DNA from: Chitinophagales bacterium
Lineage (GTDB): Bacteria > Bacteroidota > Bacteroidia > Chitinophagales > Saprospiraceae
Direction: 5' to 3'
Assembly (NCBI GenBank): GCA_017303875.1
Contig: JAFLBP010000004.1
Location: forward strand, 1-64,000
Length of the DNA stretch: 64,000 nt
Shown one piece after another: positions 49,924 to 59,711 of the stretch (the first letter of the stretch is position 1; every line of letters starts with the position of its first letter). Under the pieces are notes generated by a model. It saw only the letters and a list, made by a program, of their open reading frames with translations. It had not been told where the DNA came from and did no database searches. The position numbers and the translations under genes were made by a program.

Positions 49924-51318
49924 TTATTGTATCAGCTTGTAAATTTCGCCGGGGAATATCGTCAGCAGGGCAATTACCGCCACACCGGCCAATGCTACCC
50001 AGCGCACGATGCCGCTGCGTTCAACCGTGTAGGCATTTTCTTCACGGCTGAAATACATCGCAATGATGATTTTGAAGTAGTAATAAATGGAAATGGCAGA
50101 GTTGATAACCGCCAATACCACCAACCACGGGTATTTTTCCGTCGCTTCTGCAAACAGGAAATATTTACCAAAAAAACCAGCCGTGGGCGGAATACCGGCG
50201 AGCGAAAGCATGGCAATCGCCATTACCGCAGCCAGTACAGGCTCTTTTTTGGAAAGTCCGTTGAAGGCTGAAAAACCACCATCGTTGTTTGGCTCCGATA
50301 CTACCATGTAAATGGCGAAGGCGCAAATGGTGGCGATGGAATACGTGAACGTATACAACAAAATAGCGCCGCCGCTGCCATCGGAATCCGCTGCCAGAAT
50401 TCCCAGCAGGAGATACCCGGCATGGGAAATCGACGAATACGCCATCATGCGTTTGAAGTTCTGCTGCCAGATGGCAGTAACGTTGGCCAACGTCATGGTC
50501 AGGGCTGCCAGTGCAGCCAGGGGTACACTCCAGAAGCCAATAGCACCCAGGAATCCTTTTTGGAAAAGGAAGAAAAACGCAGCAAAACCGGCGGTTTTTA
50601 CAATGGTTGCCATGAAGGCGGTCACGAGGTTCGGACTGCCGGTGTATACATCGGGCGCCCAGAAATGGAAAGGCGCTGCCGATACCTTGAAACCAAGTCC
50701 GACCATCACCAGCAAAATGCCGGTATGCAACATACCTGCCGAGTGGCGGCCGTCGGAAATGGCCATGCTGATTTCTTTTACATCAAAGGAGCCGCTGCCG
50801 CCGTACAGCAGCGCAATGCCAAACAGCAGAATACCTGTGGCAAAAGAACCCATCAGGAAGTATTTCAGTGCTGCTTCGTTGGAGGCCAGGTCGTCGCGAC
50901 GACTGCCTGCCAGTACATACAGCGGGATACTGAGGATCTCGATACCGAGAAAGAGCATCACCACATTGGTAAAGGAATACATGATGAGCGCACCGCAGGC
51001 ACTGAACAGCAGCAAACCATAATTGTCGCCCAGGGTGGCGTGCAGGCCGCGAAGCCCCCAGGTACTCAGGCCCAGAAGGAGCAGTAGGGTAGCGAGGGTC
51101 GTTGCGGAAAAGGCCAGCGCATTCCGATCGAAATGAATCATCAGTGAGAACTGCTCATTCAGTCCGGTGGTGTCGCCAACGGCCAGATCCAGCAGGGTGA
51201 GGCCGAGTGCAGCGATGGTACCGAAGATCACCACAAAGTTGATCATCCGACGGTTACCGCCAAGGCCGGCGAAAAGGGCCAGAATGCCCGTAATAAAAAG
51301 TACAATTAAAGCCTTCAT
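49924..51318 (-). CDS. nuoN: NADH-quinone oxidoreductase subunit N
   Basis: A 464-residue antiporter-like subunit with about 14 transmembrane helices. Marks of the family: GIEILSIPLYVLAGSRRDDLASNEAALKYFLMGSFATGILLFGIALLYGG, VGLGFKVSAAPFHFWAPDVYTGSP (Lys and the APDVY loop), KRMMAYSSISHAGYLLLG, LAGIPPTAGFFGKYFLF. Translocates protons in the distal membrane arm of complex I. Last gene of the operon, 22 bp after nuoM. Confidence 0.97.
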   Translation of the reverse strand: MKALIVLFITGILALFAGLGGNRRMINFVVIFGTIAALGLTLLDLAVGDTTGLNEQFSLMIHFDRNALAFSATTLATLLLLLGLSTWGLRGLHATLGDNYGLLLFSACGALIMYSFTNVVMLFLGIEILSIPLYVLAGSRRDDLASNEAALKYFLMGSFATGILLFGIALLYGGSGSFDVKEISMAISDGRHSAGMLHTGILLVMVGLGFKVSAAPFHFWAPDVYTGSPNLVTAFMATIVKTAGFAAFFFLFQKGFLGAIGFWSVPLAALAALTMTLANVTAIWQQNFKRMMAYSSISHAGYLLLGILAADSDGSGGAILLYTFTYSIATICAFAIYMVVSEPNNDGGFSAFNGLSKKEPVLAAVMAIAMLSLAGIPPTAGFFGKYFLFAEATEKYPWLVVLAVINSAISIYYYFKIIIAMYFSREENAYTVERSGIVRWVALAGVAVIALLTIFPGEIYKLIQ

Positions 51319-51340
51319 ATCAAGCGTTCACAGTCTGTAA

Positions 51341-52789
51341 TTAAAAATGGGGCTGTTCGATCAGTTGTTTCACCGCCGGCTCGGTCAGCGACAGCACCGC
51401 CTGCGGGAAAAAGCCCAGTACGATAACCAATACGGCAATGGCGCCCAGCACGAGCAATTCATTGGATTGGAGCGGCGCAAAACGGCTGCTGGCTTCATTG
51501 GCCGGGCCAAACATCGCCAGACCGTAAGCGCGCAGCATGTATACAGCGCCGAAAATGATGGTCAGGCCCGCAATGGCGCCAGCCCAGTTGGAGTAGTTCC
51601 AAACGCCGTTCAGGAGCAGGAATTCACCGGGGAAACCATTGGTGAGCGGAACCGCTACGGCGCCCAGCATGATGATCATAAACAGGGTGGCAAAAACGGG
51701 AGCGCTCTTGGCAATACCGCCCATCTCCGAAAGCGAGCGGGAGCCAATGCGTTTTTCAATAATATCTACCACCAAAAACAGACCCACAACATTGATGCCG
51801 TGGCTGAGCATCTGAATCATGGCGCCTTGAACGCCGGTCTGATTCCAGGCCAGCAAGCCCGCTGCAATCAGCCCAACGTGTGCAATGGAGGAGTAGGCAA
51901 TCAGGCGTTTGAGGTCGCTTTGTTTAACCGCAATAATGCTGGCGTACACAATGCCGGTTACTGCCAGTCCGATAAAAATCGGTTGCCACCAGTGCAGGGA
52001 TTCGTCGGCCAGGGGAATCATCCAGCGGATAGCGCCGTAAACACCCATTTTGAGCATAATACCGGAGAGCAGCATGGTGCCGCCTGTAGGCGCCGAAACA
52101 TAGGTGTCGGGCTGCCAGGTATGGAAAGGGAAAACGGGCATTTTAACCGCAAAAGCAAGGAAAAAGCCCAGCATTACCCACCAGGAGGCCTCCGCAGTAA
52201 GTGGCGTCTGCATTAACTGCATCCAGTTGAAGGTATGCTCACCCGGTGTTTTGAGGTAAACATACAGCATCGCCACCAACATAAACAGTGATCCGATGAA
52301 GGTATAAATGAAAAACTTCAGCGTAATCCGGATGCGGTTTTCTCCGCCCCAAATGGCACAAATGAAGTAGATCGGAATAAGTGCCAATTCATAAAACACG
52401 TAAAACGCCAACCCGTCAATGGCCATAAATACGCCGTTGAGGGCGCCGACCATCATGGTAATCAGGCCGTAATAACGCGCTTCGTTTTCGTAGCTTTTCC
52501 CAAAGCTGCTGTACACAATGAGTGGTGAAAGCAGGTTGCTCAAGATCACCATGAGCATGGAAATGCCGTCGAGACCAAGGTGAAAATGAATGCCGGCCTC
52601 GGCAATCCAGGGCACATCAAACTCGTGTACATAGCCCGGCGTTGATGGGTTGAACCCGCTCAACATAAAAATCGTCAGGCCCAGATTCGCCACCGTGGCT
52701 GCCAATGCAATCGCACGGGCGCCGGCAGGGCGGGTAAGCAGCAGTACCGCCGAAGCAATCAGCGGAATCAAAACAAGTAACAGCGACAT
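51341..52789 (-). CDS. nuoM: NADH-quinone oxidoreductase subunit M
   Basis: A 482-residue antiporter-like subunit. FHLGLDGISMLMVILSNLLSPLIVYSSFG, FYVFYELALIPIYFICAIWGGENR (conserved Glu), GFFLAFAVKMPVFPFHTWQPDTYVSAPTGGTMLLSGIMLKMGVYGAIRW (Lys), KRLIAYSSIAHVGL. Proton translocation. Its start overlaps the stop of the inserted glycosyltransferase gene by one base, so the guest gene is transcribed and probably translated together with it. Confidence 0.98.
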   Translation of the reverse strand: MSLLLVLIPLIASAVLLLTRPAGARAIALAATVANLGLTIFMLSGFNPSTPGYVHEFDVPWIAEAGIHFHLGLDGISMLMVILSNLLSPLIVYSSFGKSYENEARYYGLITMMVGALNGVFMAIDGLAFYVFYELALIPIYFICAIWGGENRIRITLKFFIYTFIGSLFMLVAMLYVYLKTPGEHTFNWMQLMQTPLTAEASWWVMLGFFLAFAVKMPVFPFHTWQPDTYVSAPTGGTMLLSGIMLKMGVYGAIRWMIPLADESLHWWQPIFIGLAVTGIVYASIIAVKQSDLKRLIAYSSIAHVGLIAAGLLAWNQTGVQGAMIQMLSHGINVVGLFLVVDIIEKRIGSRSLSEMGGIAKSAPVFATLFMIIMLGAVAVPLTNGFPGEFLLLNGVWNYSNWAGAIAGLTIIFGAVYMLRAYGLAMFGPANEASSRFAPLQSNELLVLGAIAVLVIVLGFFPQAVLSLTEPAVKQLIEQPHF

Positions 52790-54222
52790 CAGTCTTTTTT
52801 TACTTTATAGATCTGGAACTCATTGTCTTCATACAATTTATTCCAGGGTAAAGGTTCTTTCCACATATTGCGGTCAATAACCAGATAATCCATCCCAACA
52901 GTATTTTCGCCAGCCACCCAAGCGGAGTCTTTCATCCGGTCGATGACCGACCAGCCGCGGCGGTGTGCGAAATACATCATCTTGGGGTTCAGGTTATCGC
53001 CATTGACCAAAATTTTGGCATCCTTGGGGATATATTGATCGGTCAGGGATTCTAATTTGGTAAATTTCTGCTCATTCCAGGGCGTGAAAAAATCTTCTTT
53101 TTTCCAGTAAATCGCTTCGGCTGCCATAATGGCCAGCACGGCAATAAATGCCCAATCATTTTTCAGCAAATAATGCAAGCCTAATCCGGCAATGGAAGCC
53201 ATTACCACCACATAGGGAATGATGTAGTATTCATGGTGGGAAAAGGTTTTGCCGACCTGTAAAATGAAGTACAAAAATACCACACTGTACAAGCCCCAGA
53301 TCATTACCATTTTCCATTGTTTCTTTACAAACATCAGCACCAAACCCGCCAAAAAGGCAAAGAAGGCTAAGCGTCCCTGCAAAGCAATGGGGAAAAAACG
53401 GGTCTTGGTGTCCGGCCAGGCTTCCACCCAGATCTCATGCCAGGCTTTTTCCAAGCCAATATTCATGTACCAACCCTGCCCGTATTCTTTTTCCAGACCG
53501 GGAATCCAAACAAAATACCACAATCCCATCAGGGCCACGGCAGCTATGCCTGCCCCGATCAGACGGCCTTTTTTGTCCCAGCCCAAATCGTTTTTCATCA
53601 ATATCATCGGCGCCAGCAATACCATCGCCGATGCAGCCGGTATTTTACTCAGCATTCCGAGGGCAGCAAATGCGATAAAGGCCAATAGATGCCCCATTCT
53701 GCCGCGCTCTAAATAACGCATCGCAAAATGAATACCTACCAATACTAATGAAACGGAAAAGACGTCGGGCATGGCCTTGCGCGCATAACTGAACGCCACC
53801 GAAGTGCCAAACAAAACCGCTCCGGCCAGGGCCGCCCGCGGCTCTATCAGCCTGCGCAGGATATGGTATAAACTCCAGACGCCAAAGCTCGCGACAACAA
53901 TTCCGATCAGGCGGAAAATCCAGTTTTGTTGCCCGAATACCGACCAAAAACCGGCAATCAGGTAGTTCAAAATCGGAAACTCCGTAATTTCATAACCCGG
54001 CCGCGAATCGCAGAGAATGGTGCGGGGCCGCAAAAAGTCGGCATCCCATTCCACATAATTGCGCGCAATACCCAGGGTAATGGTCTGACGATAACTGTGG
54101 GCGTCTAACGGCGGCTGGTTCAAATTTTCCATGCGCACCAAAAACAGAATCAGCACCCACACCCTTATGTCAAAGAGCAGGCTTTTGAGCAGCTGAAACG
54201 TATTGTTGTTGGTTAGCGACAT
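52789..54222 (-). CDS. GT39-like polyprenyl-phosphate glycosyltransferase inserted in the nuo operon
   Basis: A 477-residue integral membrane protein, about 9-11 helices. MENLNQPPLDAHSYRQTITLGIARNYVEWDADFLRP has the D-x-(H/S)...R..T opening with an acidic residue in the first loop of GT-C transferases. GRPGYEITEFPILNYLIAGFWSVFGQQNWIFRLIGIVVASF, LFGTSVAFSYARKAMPDVFSVSLV and MLSKIPAASAMVLLAPMIL fit ArnT/PMT-type enzymes. It transfers a sugar from a polyprenyl-phosphate donor at the outer face of the membrane. It has no known role in complex I. It lies between nuoL (28 bp) and nuoM (1-nt overlap) and probably shares the operon transcript. Confidence 0.85.
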   Translation of the reverse strand: MSLTNNNTFQLLKSLLFDIRVWVLILFLVRMENLNQPPLDAHSYRQTITLGIARNYVEWDADFLRPRTILCDSRPGYEITEFPILNYLIAGFWSVFGQQNWIFRLIGIVVASFGVWSLYHILRRLIEPRAALAGAVLFGTSVAFSYARKAMPDVFSVSLVLVGIHFAMRYLERGRMGHLLAFIAFAALGMLSKIPAASAMVLLAPMILMKNDLGWDKKGRLIGAGIAAVALMGLWYFVWIPGLEKEYGQGWYMNIGLEKAWHEIWVEAWPDTKTRFFPIALQGRLAFFAFLAGLVLMFVKKQWKMVMIWGLYSVVFLYFILQVGKTFSHHEYYIIPYVVVMASIAGLGLHYLLKNDWAFIAVLAIMAAEAIYWKKEDFFTPWNEQKFTKLESLTDQYIPKDAKILVNGDNLNPKMMYFAHRRGWSVIDRMKDSAWVAGENTVGMDYLVIDRNMWKEPLPWNKLYEDNEFQIYKVKKD

Positions 54223-54250
54223 GTTGGCTTTAGTCTTGTTCCGAAGTCGT

Positions 54251-56155
54251 TTACAGGTACATCGAGAGGAAGAGCAATACTGCCCCTGCGACCATCCCGA
54301 TCAGGTAATATTCTATGTTGCCGTTTTGCAGGCGGCGGAAATACCCACCAAGGGCCTGCACACCGGAGCCGGTGCGCTCTACAATGCCGTCGATACCCCA
54401 AATATCCACGTAGTAGTGGAAAATTTTGGAGAGGTATTCTGTCGGGCGAACGAACAGGAAATTGTACAGTTCATCCACATAGAATTTATTGGCCAGCACT
54501 TTGCTCAAGCCCTGTTGTTCGCTGTCGGCAACCGGCAGGTTTTGCGGTTTGCTGTACAGGAAATATGTGACAATCAATACCAATACCGCCAAGGCGCTGG
54601 CAATACCCATGAGCATCCATTCGGTGCTCACCTCTAAGTGCATTTCTGCAAGCGGGATAATCGGGGTGCCATTCACGCCATTACCGCTGAACCAATGCGC
54701 GAGCCACTGATCGTTGCCCAAATGCAGGAAGTGCGGCGTATTCAGCAAACCGCCCACTACCGACAAAACCGCCAATACCATCAGTGGCACGGTCATTACC
54801 AGAGGGCTTTCATGCAAATGGTGCTTTTGTTCTGCCGTTCCGCGGAATTCACCAAAGAAGGTCACATAGAGCAAACGGCTCATGTATACCGCCGTCAGCA
54901 AGCCGCTGGCAGCCGCAAGGCCCCACCAGATGGCGCCACCATGTGCAAAAGTGGCTGCAAAAATTTCGTCTTTGGAGAAAAAGCCCGACAACAGGGGGAA
55001 ACCGCTAATGGCAAAAGTACCGATCAGGAACACCCAAAAGGTAATCGGCATGTGCTTGCGCAAGCCGCCCATGTTGCGAATATCCTGCTCGCCGCCCATG
55101 CCGTGAATCACGCTGCCGGCAGCAAGGAAAAGCAGGGCTTTGAAAAAAGCGTGTGTCGTGACGTGGAACATCGCGCTCACATAAGCGCCCATGCCCAGCG
55201 ATAAAAACATCAGGCCCAACTGCGAAACAGTGGAGTAGGCCAATACCTTTTTAATATCATTCTGCCGCAGACCAATCAGCGCGGTGAAAATGGAGGTCGC
55301 CAGACCCACCACGGCCACAACAGCCTGTGCATACGGCGCCATTTCAAACATGCCATTGCAACGCGCCACTAAGTAAATACCGGCTGTTACCATCGTTGCG
55401 GCGTGGATGAGCGCGGAAACCGGCGTCGGACCGGCCATAGCGTCGGGCAACCAGGTGTAGAGCGGAATTTGCGCACTTTTACCCATTGCACCCACAAAAA
55501 GGAGCAGGCAGATGGTAGTTACCACCGCCGGATCGGCGCCTTCTAATTTGGCAAAAACCGTAGCGTAGTCGAGGCTGCCGAAGGTGTAAAAGATCAGGAA
55601 CATGCCCAGCAACAAACCGAGGTCGCCGATGCGGTTCATAATGAACGCTTTACGCGCAGCGGCGCCGTACTCCCGGTTTTCATACCAGAAGCCGATGAGC
55701 AGGTAGGAGCAAAGCCCTACGCCTTCCCAACCAAAGAAAAGCATCAGGAAATTGGTGCCCATTACGAGCAGCAACATCGAGAAAATAAAGAGGTTGAGGT
55801 AGGCGAAAAATTTGTAAAAACCTTCGTCGTCGTGCATGTACCCGATAGAGTACACGTGAATCAGGAATCCGACCCCGGTCACGATGAGCATCATCCATAC
55901 CGAAAGGCGGTCGGCCATGAGGCCGAAATTAATATCCAAACCGCCGACCGAGAGGAAGCGGTAAAGATCGCTTTGGATGGGTTCGCTGTTAGCGCCCAAT
56001 TGCTGAAAACACAGCACGCTCAGGATAAAAGCGCCAAGCAAAGTGCCGCTGCCGATGATCCCGACGAGGCTCTTGGGAAGTTTTTTGCCGAACAGCCCGT
56101 TCACAGCAAAGCCGAGCAAAGGCAGAAAGGGTATTAGTGGTAACAGTGCGTTCAT
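54251..56155 (-). CDS. nuoL: NADH-quinone oxidoreductase subunit L
   Basis: A 634-residue protein from the Met at 56155; a Met at 56170 adds five residues. Largest antiporter-like subunit, with VYSIGYMHDDEGFYKFFAYLNLFIFSMLLLVMGTNFLMLFFGWEGVGLCSYLLIGFWY, FLIFYTFGSLDY, FVGAMGKSAQIPLYTWLPDAMAGPTPVSALIHAATMVTAGIYLVAR (Lys and HAATMVTAG), KKVLAYSTVSQLGLMFLSLGMG, GFPLLSGFFSKDEI. The C-terminal lateral helix region follows to the end. Proton pumping, membrane arm. Confidence 0.98.
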   Translation of the reverse strand: MNALLPLIPFLPLLGFAVNGLFGKKLPKSLVGIIGSGTLLGAFILSVLCFQQLGANSEPIQSDLYRFLSVGGLDINFGLMADRLSVWMMLIVTGVGFLIHVYSIGYMHDDEGFYKFFAYLNLFIFSMLLLVMGTNFLMLFFGWEGVGLCSYLLIGFWYENREYGAAARKAFIMNRIGDLGLLLGMFLIFYTFGSLDYATVFAKLEGADPAVVTTICLLLFVGAMGKSAQIPLYTWLPDAMAGPTPVSALIHAATMVTAGIYLVARCNGMFEMAPYAQAVVAVVGLATSIFTALIGLRQNDIKKVLAYSTVSQLGLMFLSLGMGAYVSAMFHVTTHAFFKALLFLAAGSVIHGMGGEQDIRNMGGLRKHMPITFWVFLIGTFAISGFPLLSGFFSKDEIFAATFAHGGAIWWGLAAASGLLTAVYMSRLLYVTFFGEFRGTAEQKHHLHESPLVMTVPLMVLAVLSVVGGLLNTPHFLHLGNDQWLAHWFSGNGVNGTPIIPLAEMHLEVSTEWMLMGIASALAVLVLIVTYFLYSKPQNLPVADSEQQGLSKVLANKFYVDELYNFLFVRPTEYLSKIFHYYVDIWGIDGIVERTGSGVQALGGYFRRLQNGNIEYYLIGMVAGAVLLFLSMYL

Positions 56156-56198
56156 ATTTGCAGGATGCAAAGTGAAACGCCGCGCGAGGGCGACGGAT

Positions 56199-56519
56199 TC
56201 AGTTTCTTAATTTGTCCAAAAGGGAAATATCCGTGCTTTTGGTATTGCGGTAAATCATAATCAAAATGCCGAGGCCAACGGCAGCTTCCGCTGCGGCCAC
56301 CACCATGATGAAAAATACCATCAACTGCCCCTTGGAATCGGAAAGGTAGGTCGAAAAAGCAGCCAGCAGCAGGTTCACGGCATTGAGCATCAACTCAATA
56401 CACATCAACACCACAATGGCATTGCGGCGAATCAATACGCCCATGACGCCAATGGTAAACAAAATGGCGCTGTACAGGACGTAATATTCAACCGGGACTT
56501 GTCGTATAATTTCGAGCAT
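56199..56519 (-). CDS. nuoK: NADH-quinone oxidoreductase subunit K
   Basis: A 106-residue protein with three transmembrane helices. [39 protein letters not shown] (conserved Glu residues of the ELM..A region) and [24 protein letters not shown]. Part of the proton path between NuoH and NuoN. 18 bp downstream of nuoJ. Confidence 0.97.
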   Translation of the reverse strand: MLEIIRQVPVEYYVLYSAILFTIGVMGVLIRRNAIVVLMCIELMLNAVNLLLAAFSTYLSDSKGQLMVFFIMVVAAAEAAVGLGILIMIYRNTKSTDISLLDKLRN

Positions 56520-56537
56520 ATTCTCAGGTTTTCGTCG

Positions 56538-57041
56538 TTAAACTTTAATCTCCCGTTTACCTACCAACACGGCTCCCACCATCGCGGCGAGAAACAGGAT
56601 GCCGGTAATTTCAAAAGGCACCACAAACTCACTGTCGAAGAGCATACGCCCCAGCACCGCCGGCAAGCCGCGGTCGGGTTGGTATTCGGCAGCAGCCGGG
56701 AGTTGAATCTGGTTGCGCAGGGCGCCCACCATTACCACCAGCAGCATGCCGGAGGTGATGGCGCCGCTGATTTTCCACAGGTTCGATTTTTGTGGCTCGG
56801 AGTCCTTATTCAGGTTGAGCAACATCAATACGAAGAGGAAAAGCACCATGATGGCGCCGGCGTAAACAATGATATGTACCACGGCCAAAAACTGTGCATT
56901 GAGCATCACATATTGGCCGGCAATGGCGAAAAATGTAAGAATCAGGTACAACACACTGTGCACCGGATTGCGGGCAAAGACCATCAGTAATGCCGTAATT
57001 ACGGAGATGACGGCGAGGGTCAGAAAGATGTAAAAATCCAT
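56538..57041 (-). CDS. nuoJ: NADH-quinone oxidoreductase subunit J
   Basis: A 167-residue protein with five helices: MDFYIFLTLAVISVITALLMVFARNPVHSVLYLILTFFAIAGQYVMLNAQFLAVVHIIVYAGAIMVLFLFVLMLLNL, which carries the conserved YAGAIMVLF. Normal length for the family. Membrane arm subunit next to NuoK. Confidence 0.97.
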   Translation of the reverse strand: MDFYIFLTLAVISVITALLMVFARNPVHSVLYLILTFFAIAGQYVMLNAQFLAVVHIIVYAGAIMVLFLFVLMLLNLNKDSEPQKSNLWKISGAITSGMLLVVMVGALRNQIQLPAAAEYQPDRGLPAVLGRMLFDSEFVVPFEITGILFLAAMVGAVLVGKREIKV

Positions 57042-57074
57042 ATCGTCGCGTTGGTTTCGCTACTTGGCGTATGC

Positions 57075-57638
57075 TTATTGCGCTGCGGCAGCAGCCTGTT
57101 TTTTCTCCTGAATATGTTTCTGGCGCACGCTTACGTCTACGCGCTTTTCCGGCTCAACGCCTTCTACCAGCATGTCTTTACCAAAAATAAAGCCCTGGCG
57201 CACGTAATCGGAGGGTACAATGCGGTCAGTCAGGAAGATGGCTTCTTTCGGACAAGCTTCTTCGCAAAGACCGCAAAAAATGCAGCGCAGCATATTGATC
57301 TCATACACGGCGGCGTATTTTTCTTCGCGGTAGAGTTTTTCTTCACCGCGCTCGCGCTCGGCAGCCGTCATGGTGATGGCTTCTGCCGGACAGGCAACCG
57401 CACACAGGCCGCAGGCGGTACAGCGCTCGGCGCCGTTGGCGTCGCGTTTGAGCACATGCCAGCCGCGGTACACGGGTGCATAGGTACGCTGGGTATCCGG
57501 ATAGTTGTAGGTGTTGTTTTTCCGGAAAAAGTGTTTGAGCGTAATCCACATGCCTTTTGCAATCGCGACCAAGTAGATGCGCTCTGCAAAGGACATTTTT
57601 TTATTGACAACGTTTTTAGAACGATTCGTGAGTTGCAT
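57075..57638 (-). CDS. nuoI: NADH-quinone oxidoreductase subunit I (two 4Fe-4S)
   Basis: A 187-residue ferredoxin-like subunit. Two 4Fe-4S clusters: CTACGLCAVACPAEAI and CIFCGLCEEACPKEAI (N6a and N6b). The C-terminal tail is charged and Gln/Ala-rich (VRQKHIQEKKQAAAAAQ). It passes electrons from the NuoG clusters towards the quinone site. 12 bp downstream of nuoH. Confidence 0.97.
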   Translation of the reverse strand: MQLTNRSKNVVNKKMSFAERIYLVAIAKGMWITLKHFFRKNNTYNYPDTQRTYAPVYRGWHVLKRDANGAERCTACGLCAVACPAEAITMTAAERERGEEKLYREEKYAAVYEINMLRCIFCGLCEEACPKEAIFLTDRIVPSDYVRQGFIFGKDMLVEGVEPEKRVDVSVRQKHIQEKKQAAAAAQ

Positions 57639-57650
57639 GGTTGTTTTCGC

Positions 57651-58685
57651 TTATTTGCTGAATAATAATACACCCAGACCAGTCAGCAGCATATTCAAAA
57701 TGGCCAATGGAATGAGGGATTTCCAACCTAAGTGCATCAGTTGGTCGTAGCGGAAACGCGGGAGCGTCCAGCGAATCCACATGAAAACAAATATGAAGAA
57801 GAATATTTTGGCAAACAGTACCAACGGGCCGGCAAAACCGTACAACCACCCCGGATCAATACCCGGGAAATTGTATCCGCCAAAATAAACGGTAGAAATC
57901 ACCGCACTGGATACAAACATGTTGATGTACTCGGCAAACAGGAAGAAGCCTAATTTCATGGAGCTGTACTCCGTGTGATAACCGCCAATCAGCTCGGTCT
58001 CGCATTCTGCAAGGTCGAAAGGCGCGCGGTTGCACTCTGCCAGGGCACACACAAAGAAAATCAGGAAACCTAAGGGTTGATACCAGATATTCCAGTTGAT
58101 GCCCGGTTGCTGAATGGCCATCTCCTTGAGGCTGAGGGTGCCGGTCATCATGACCACCGCAATAACGGAAAGACCCATCGCCAGTTCGTAAGAAATCATC
58201 TGCGAGCTGGCGCGAATGGCGCCATACAGCGAGTATTTATTGTTCGATGCCCATCCGCCCATCATGATGCCGTAAACGCCCAGCGAAACAAAGCCCATGA
58301 TGTACAAAATACCGATATTCAGATCCGCTACCTGAAGGGTGACGGGTTTATCGAAAATCGTCAGTTCGGTGCCCCAGGGAATAACGGCACTCGTCATGGC
58401 GGCTACAAACATAAATGCGCCCGGCGCCAGGATGTAGAGCCAGCGCTCCGCCTGATTGGGCATAAAGTCTTCCTTGGTAAACATTTTTACCCCGTCGGCA
58501 ATCGGCTGCAGGATACCACCCCAGCCGGCCCGGCTCGGCCCCATACGGTCTTGCATAAAGGCTGCCACCTTGCGCTCGCCCCAGGTGGAGTAAGCGGCCA
58601 CGCCGAGGGTAATGGCAAAAACGACACTGACCAGAATTATTTTTTCTATCGCCAGCGCCCAGTCAAAGAGTAAAAAAAGGCTCAT
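57651..58685 (-). CDS. nuoH: NADH-quinone oxidoreductase subunit H
   Basis: A 344-residue membrane protein with about eight helices. TWGERKVAAFMQDRMGPSRAGWGGILQPIADGVKMFTKED (quinone-site loop), FALAECNRAPFDLAECETELIGGYHTEYSSMKLGFFLFAEYINMF (signature EAESELVAGYNVEYS-like with conserved Glu residues). It forms the quinone channel at the membrane-peripheral arm junction. Confidence 0.98.
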   Translation of the reverse strand: MSLFLLFDWALAIEKIILVSVVFAITLGVAAYSTWGERKVAAFMQDRMGPSRAGWGGILQPIADGVKMFTKEDFMPNQAERWLYILAPGAFMFVAAMTSAVIPWGTELTIFDKPVTLQVADLNIGILYIMGFVSLGVYGIMMGGWASNNKYSLYGAIRASSQMISYELAMGLSVIAVVMMTGTLSLKEMAIQQPGINWNIWYQPLGFLIFFVCALAECNRAPFDLAECETELIGGYHTEYSSMKLGFFLFAEYINMFVSSAVISTVYFGGYNFPGIDPGWLYGFAGPLVLFAKIFFFIFVFMWIRWTLPRFRYDQLMHLGWKSLIPLAILNMLLTGLGVLLFSK

Positions 58686-58735
58686 ATCGAGTTTGTTTTG
58701 AGCTGAAACTCAGCTCTGAAACAGTATTTTATGGA

Positions 58736-59665
58736 TTAACGCACCGTTGTGGCGGCTAAATAATGGTTTTGTGAAATCACCGAATTGCGCTCAATATTGC
58801 GCGGTCCTTCAACTACCCAGTCGCCCGGCGCTTTTTTCTCAAAACGGCAGGTATTGCAAATGAACTCGTGTACCTCGCCGTATTGATCCTTGCGCGCCGT
58901 TACACGAAAAATTTCCTTGCCGTACATCCAGACAACGGCCTTGCCGGAACATTTCTCGCAGTCGCGATGGGCTTCCATCGGGTTGAGGAACCACACGCGG
59001 CTTTTGAAGCGGAAGGTGCGATCGGTCAGGGCGCCTACCGGACAAACATCGATGACGTTGCCCGAAAAGTCGTTGTCAATCGCTTTTTCAATAAAGGTGC
59101 TGATTTCGGCGTGGTCGCCGCGACCAACCACCCCGTGTACGCGCTCGGGCGTAAGCTGCTGGGCGGTGAACACGCAGCGATAACACAGGATACAGCGCGT
59201 CATGTGCAGTTTGATGTACGGGCCAATATCGATGCGCTCAAAAGTACGGCGCTCGAACTCATAGCGTGTGGAAGCGGCGCCGTGGTCGAACGCCAGATCC
59301 TGCAGGTGGCACTCGCCGGCCTGATCGCAGATAGGGCAATCGAGCGGGTGGTTGATGAGCAGGAACTCGACCACGCCTTTGCGGGCGTTGATCACTTCAT
59401 CGCTGGTAATATTGGCCACTTCCATACCATCCATGACCATCGTCTGGCAGGAAGCCACGAGTTTGGGCATGGGGCGCGGGTCTTTTTCCGAGCCTTTGGT
59501 TACCTTCACGAGGCAGGTGCGGCATTTGCCGCCCGAACCTTTGAGGGTGGAGTAGTAGCACATGGCGGGCGGCACAATGTCGCCACCAATCATACGCGCA
59601 GCGTTGAGAATGGTGGTGCCATCGGGCACTTCGACTTCAAATCCGTCTATTTTTACTTTGGGCAT
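58736..59665 (-). CDS. nuoG: NADH-quinone oxidoreductase subunit G, short form
   Basis: A 309-residue protein against about 700-900 in most bacteria. It keeps the N-terminal ferredoxin 2Fe-2S region (CYYSTLKGSGGKCRTCLVKV), the His-Cys 4Fe-4S stretch (NHPLDCPICDQAGECHLQD), and MTRCILCYRCVFTAQQLTPERV with IDVCPVGALTD. The molybdopterin-oxidoreductase domain is missing. Short NuoG is usual in Bacteroidota, so it is not a truncation by mutation. The C-terminal end after CNTC is only about 30 residues long. Upstream is the inserted gene at 59712-60746. Confidence 0.92.
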   Translation of the reverse strand: MPKVKIDGFEVEVPDGTTILNAARMIGGDIVPPAMCYYSTLKGSGGKCRTCLVKVTKGSEKDPRPMPKLVASCQTMVMDGMEVANITSDEVINARKGVVEFLLINHPLDCPICDQAGECHLQDLAFDHGAASTRYEFERRTFERIDIGPYIKLHMTRCILCYRCVFTAQQLTPERVHGVVGRGDHAEISTFIEKAIDNDFSGNVIDVCPVGALTDRTFRFKSRVWFLNPMEAHRDCEKCSGKAVVWMYGKEIFRVTARKDQYGEVHEFICNTCRFEKKAPGDWVVEGPRNIERNSVISQNHYLAATTVR

Positions 59666-59711
59666 GGTTGTTATTTTTTGAAAAAGAATTCAAAGAAACA
59701 TTAAAATGTTA

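Noticed and set aside
58736..59665. nuoG truncated by the neighbouring insertion
   Set aside because: The insertion is upstream of the start, the stop is natural, and short NuoG without the molybdopterin domain is usual in Bacteroidota.
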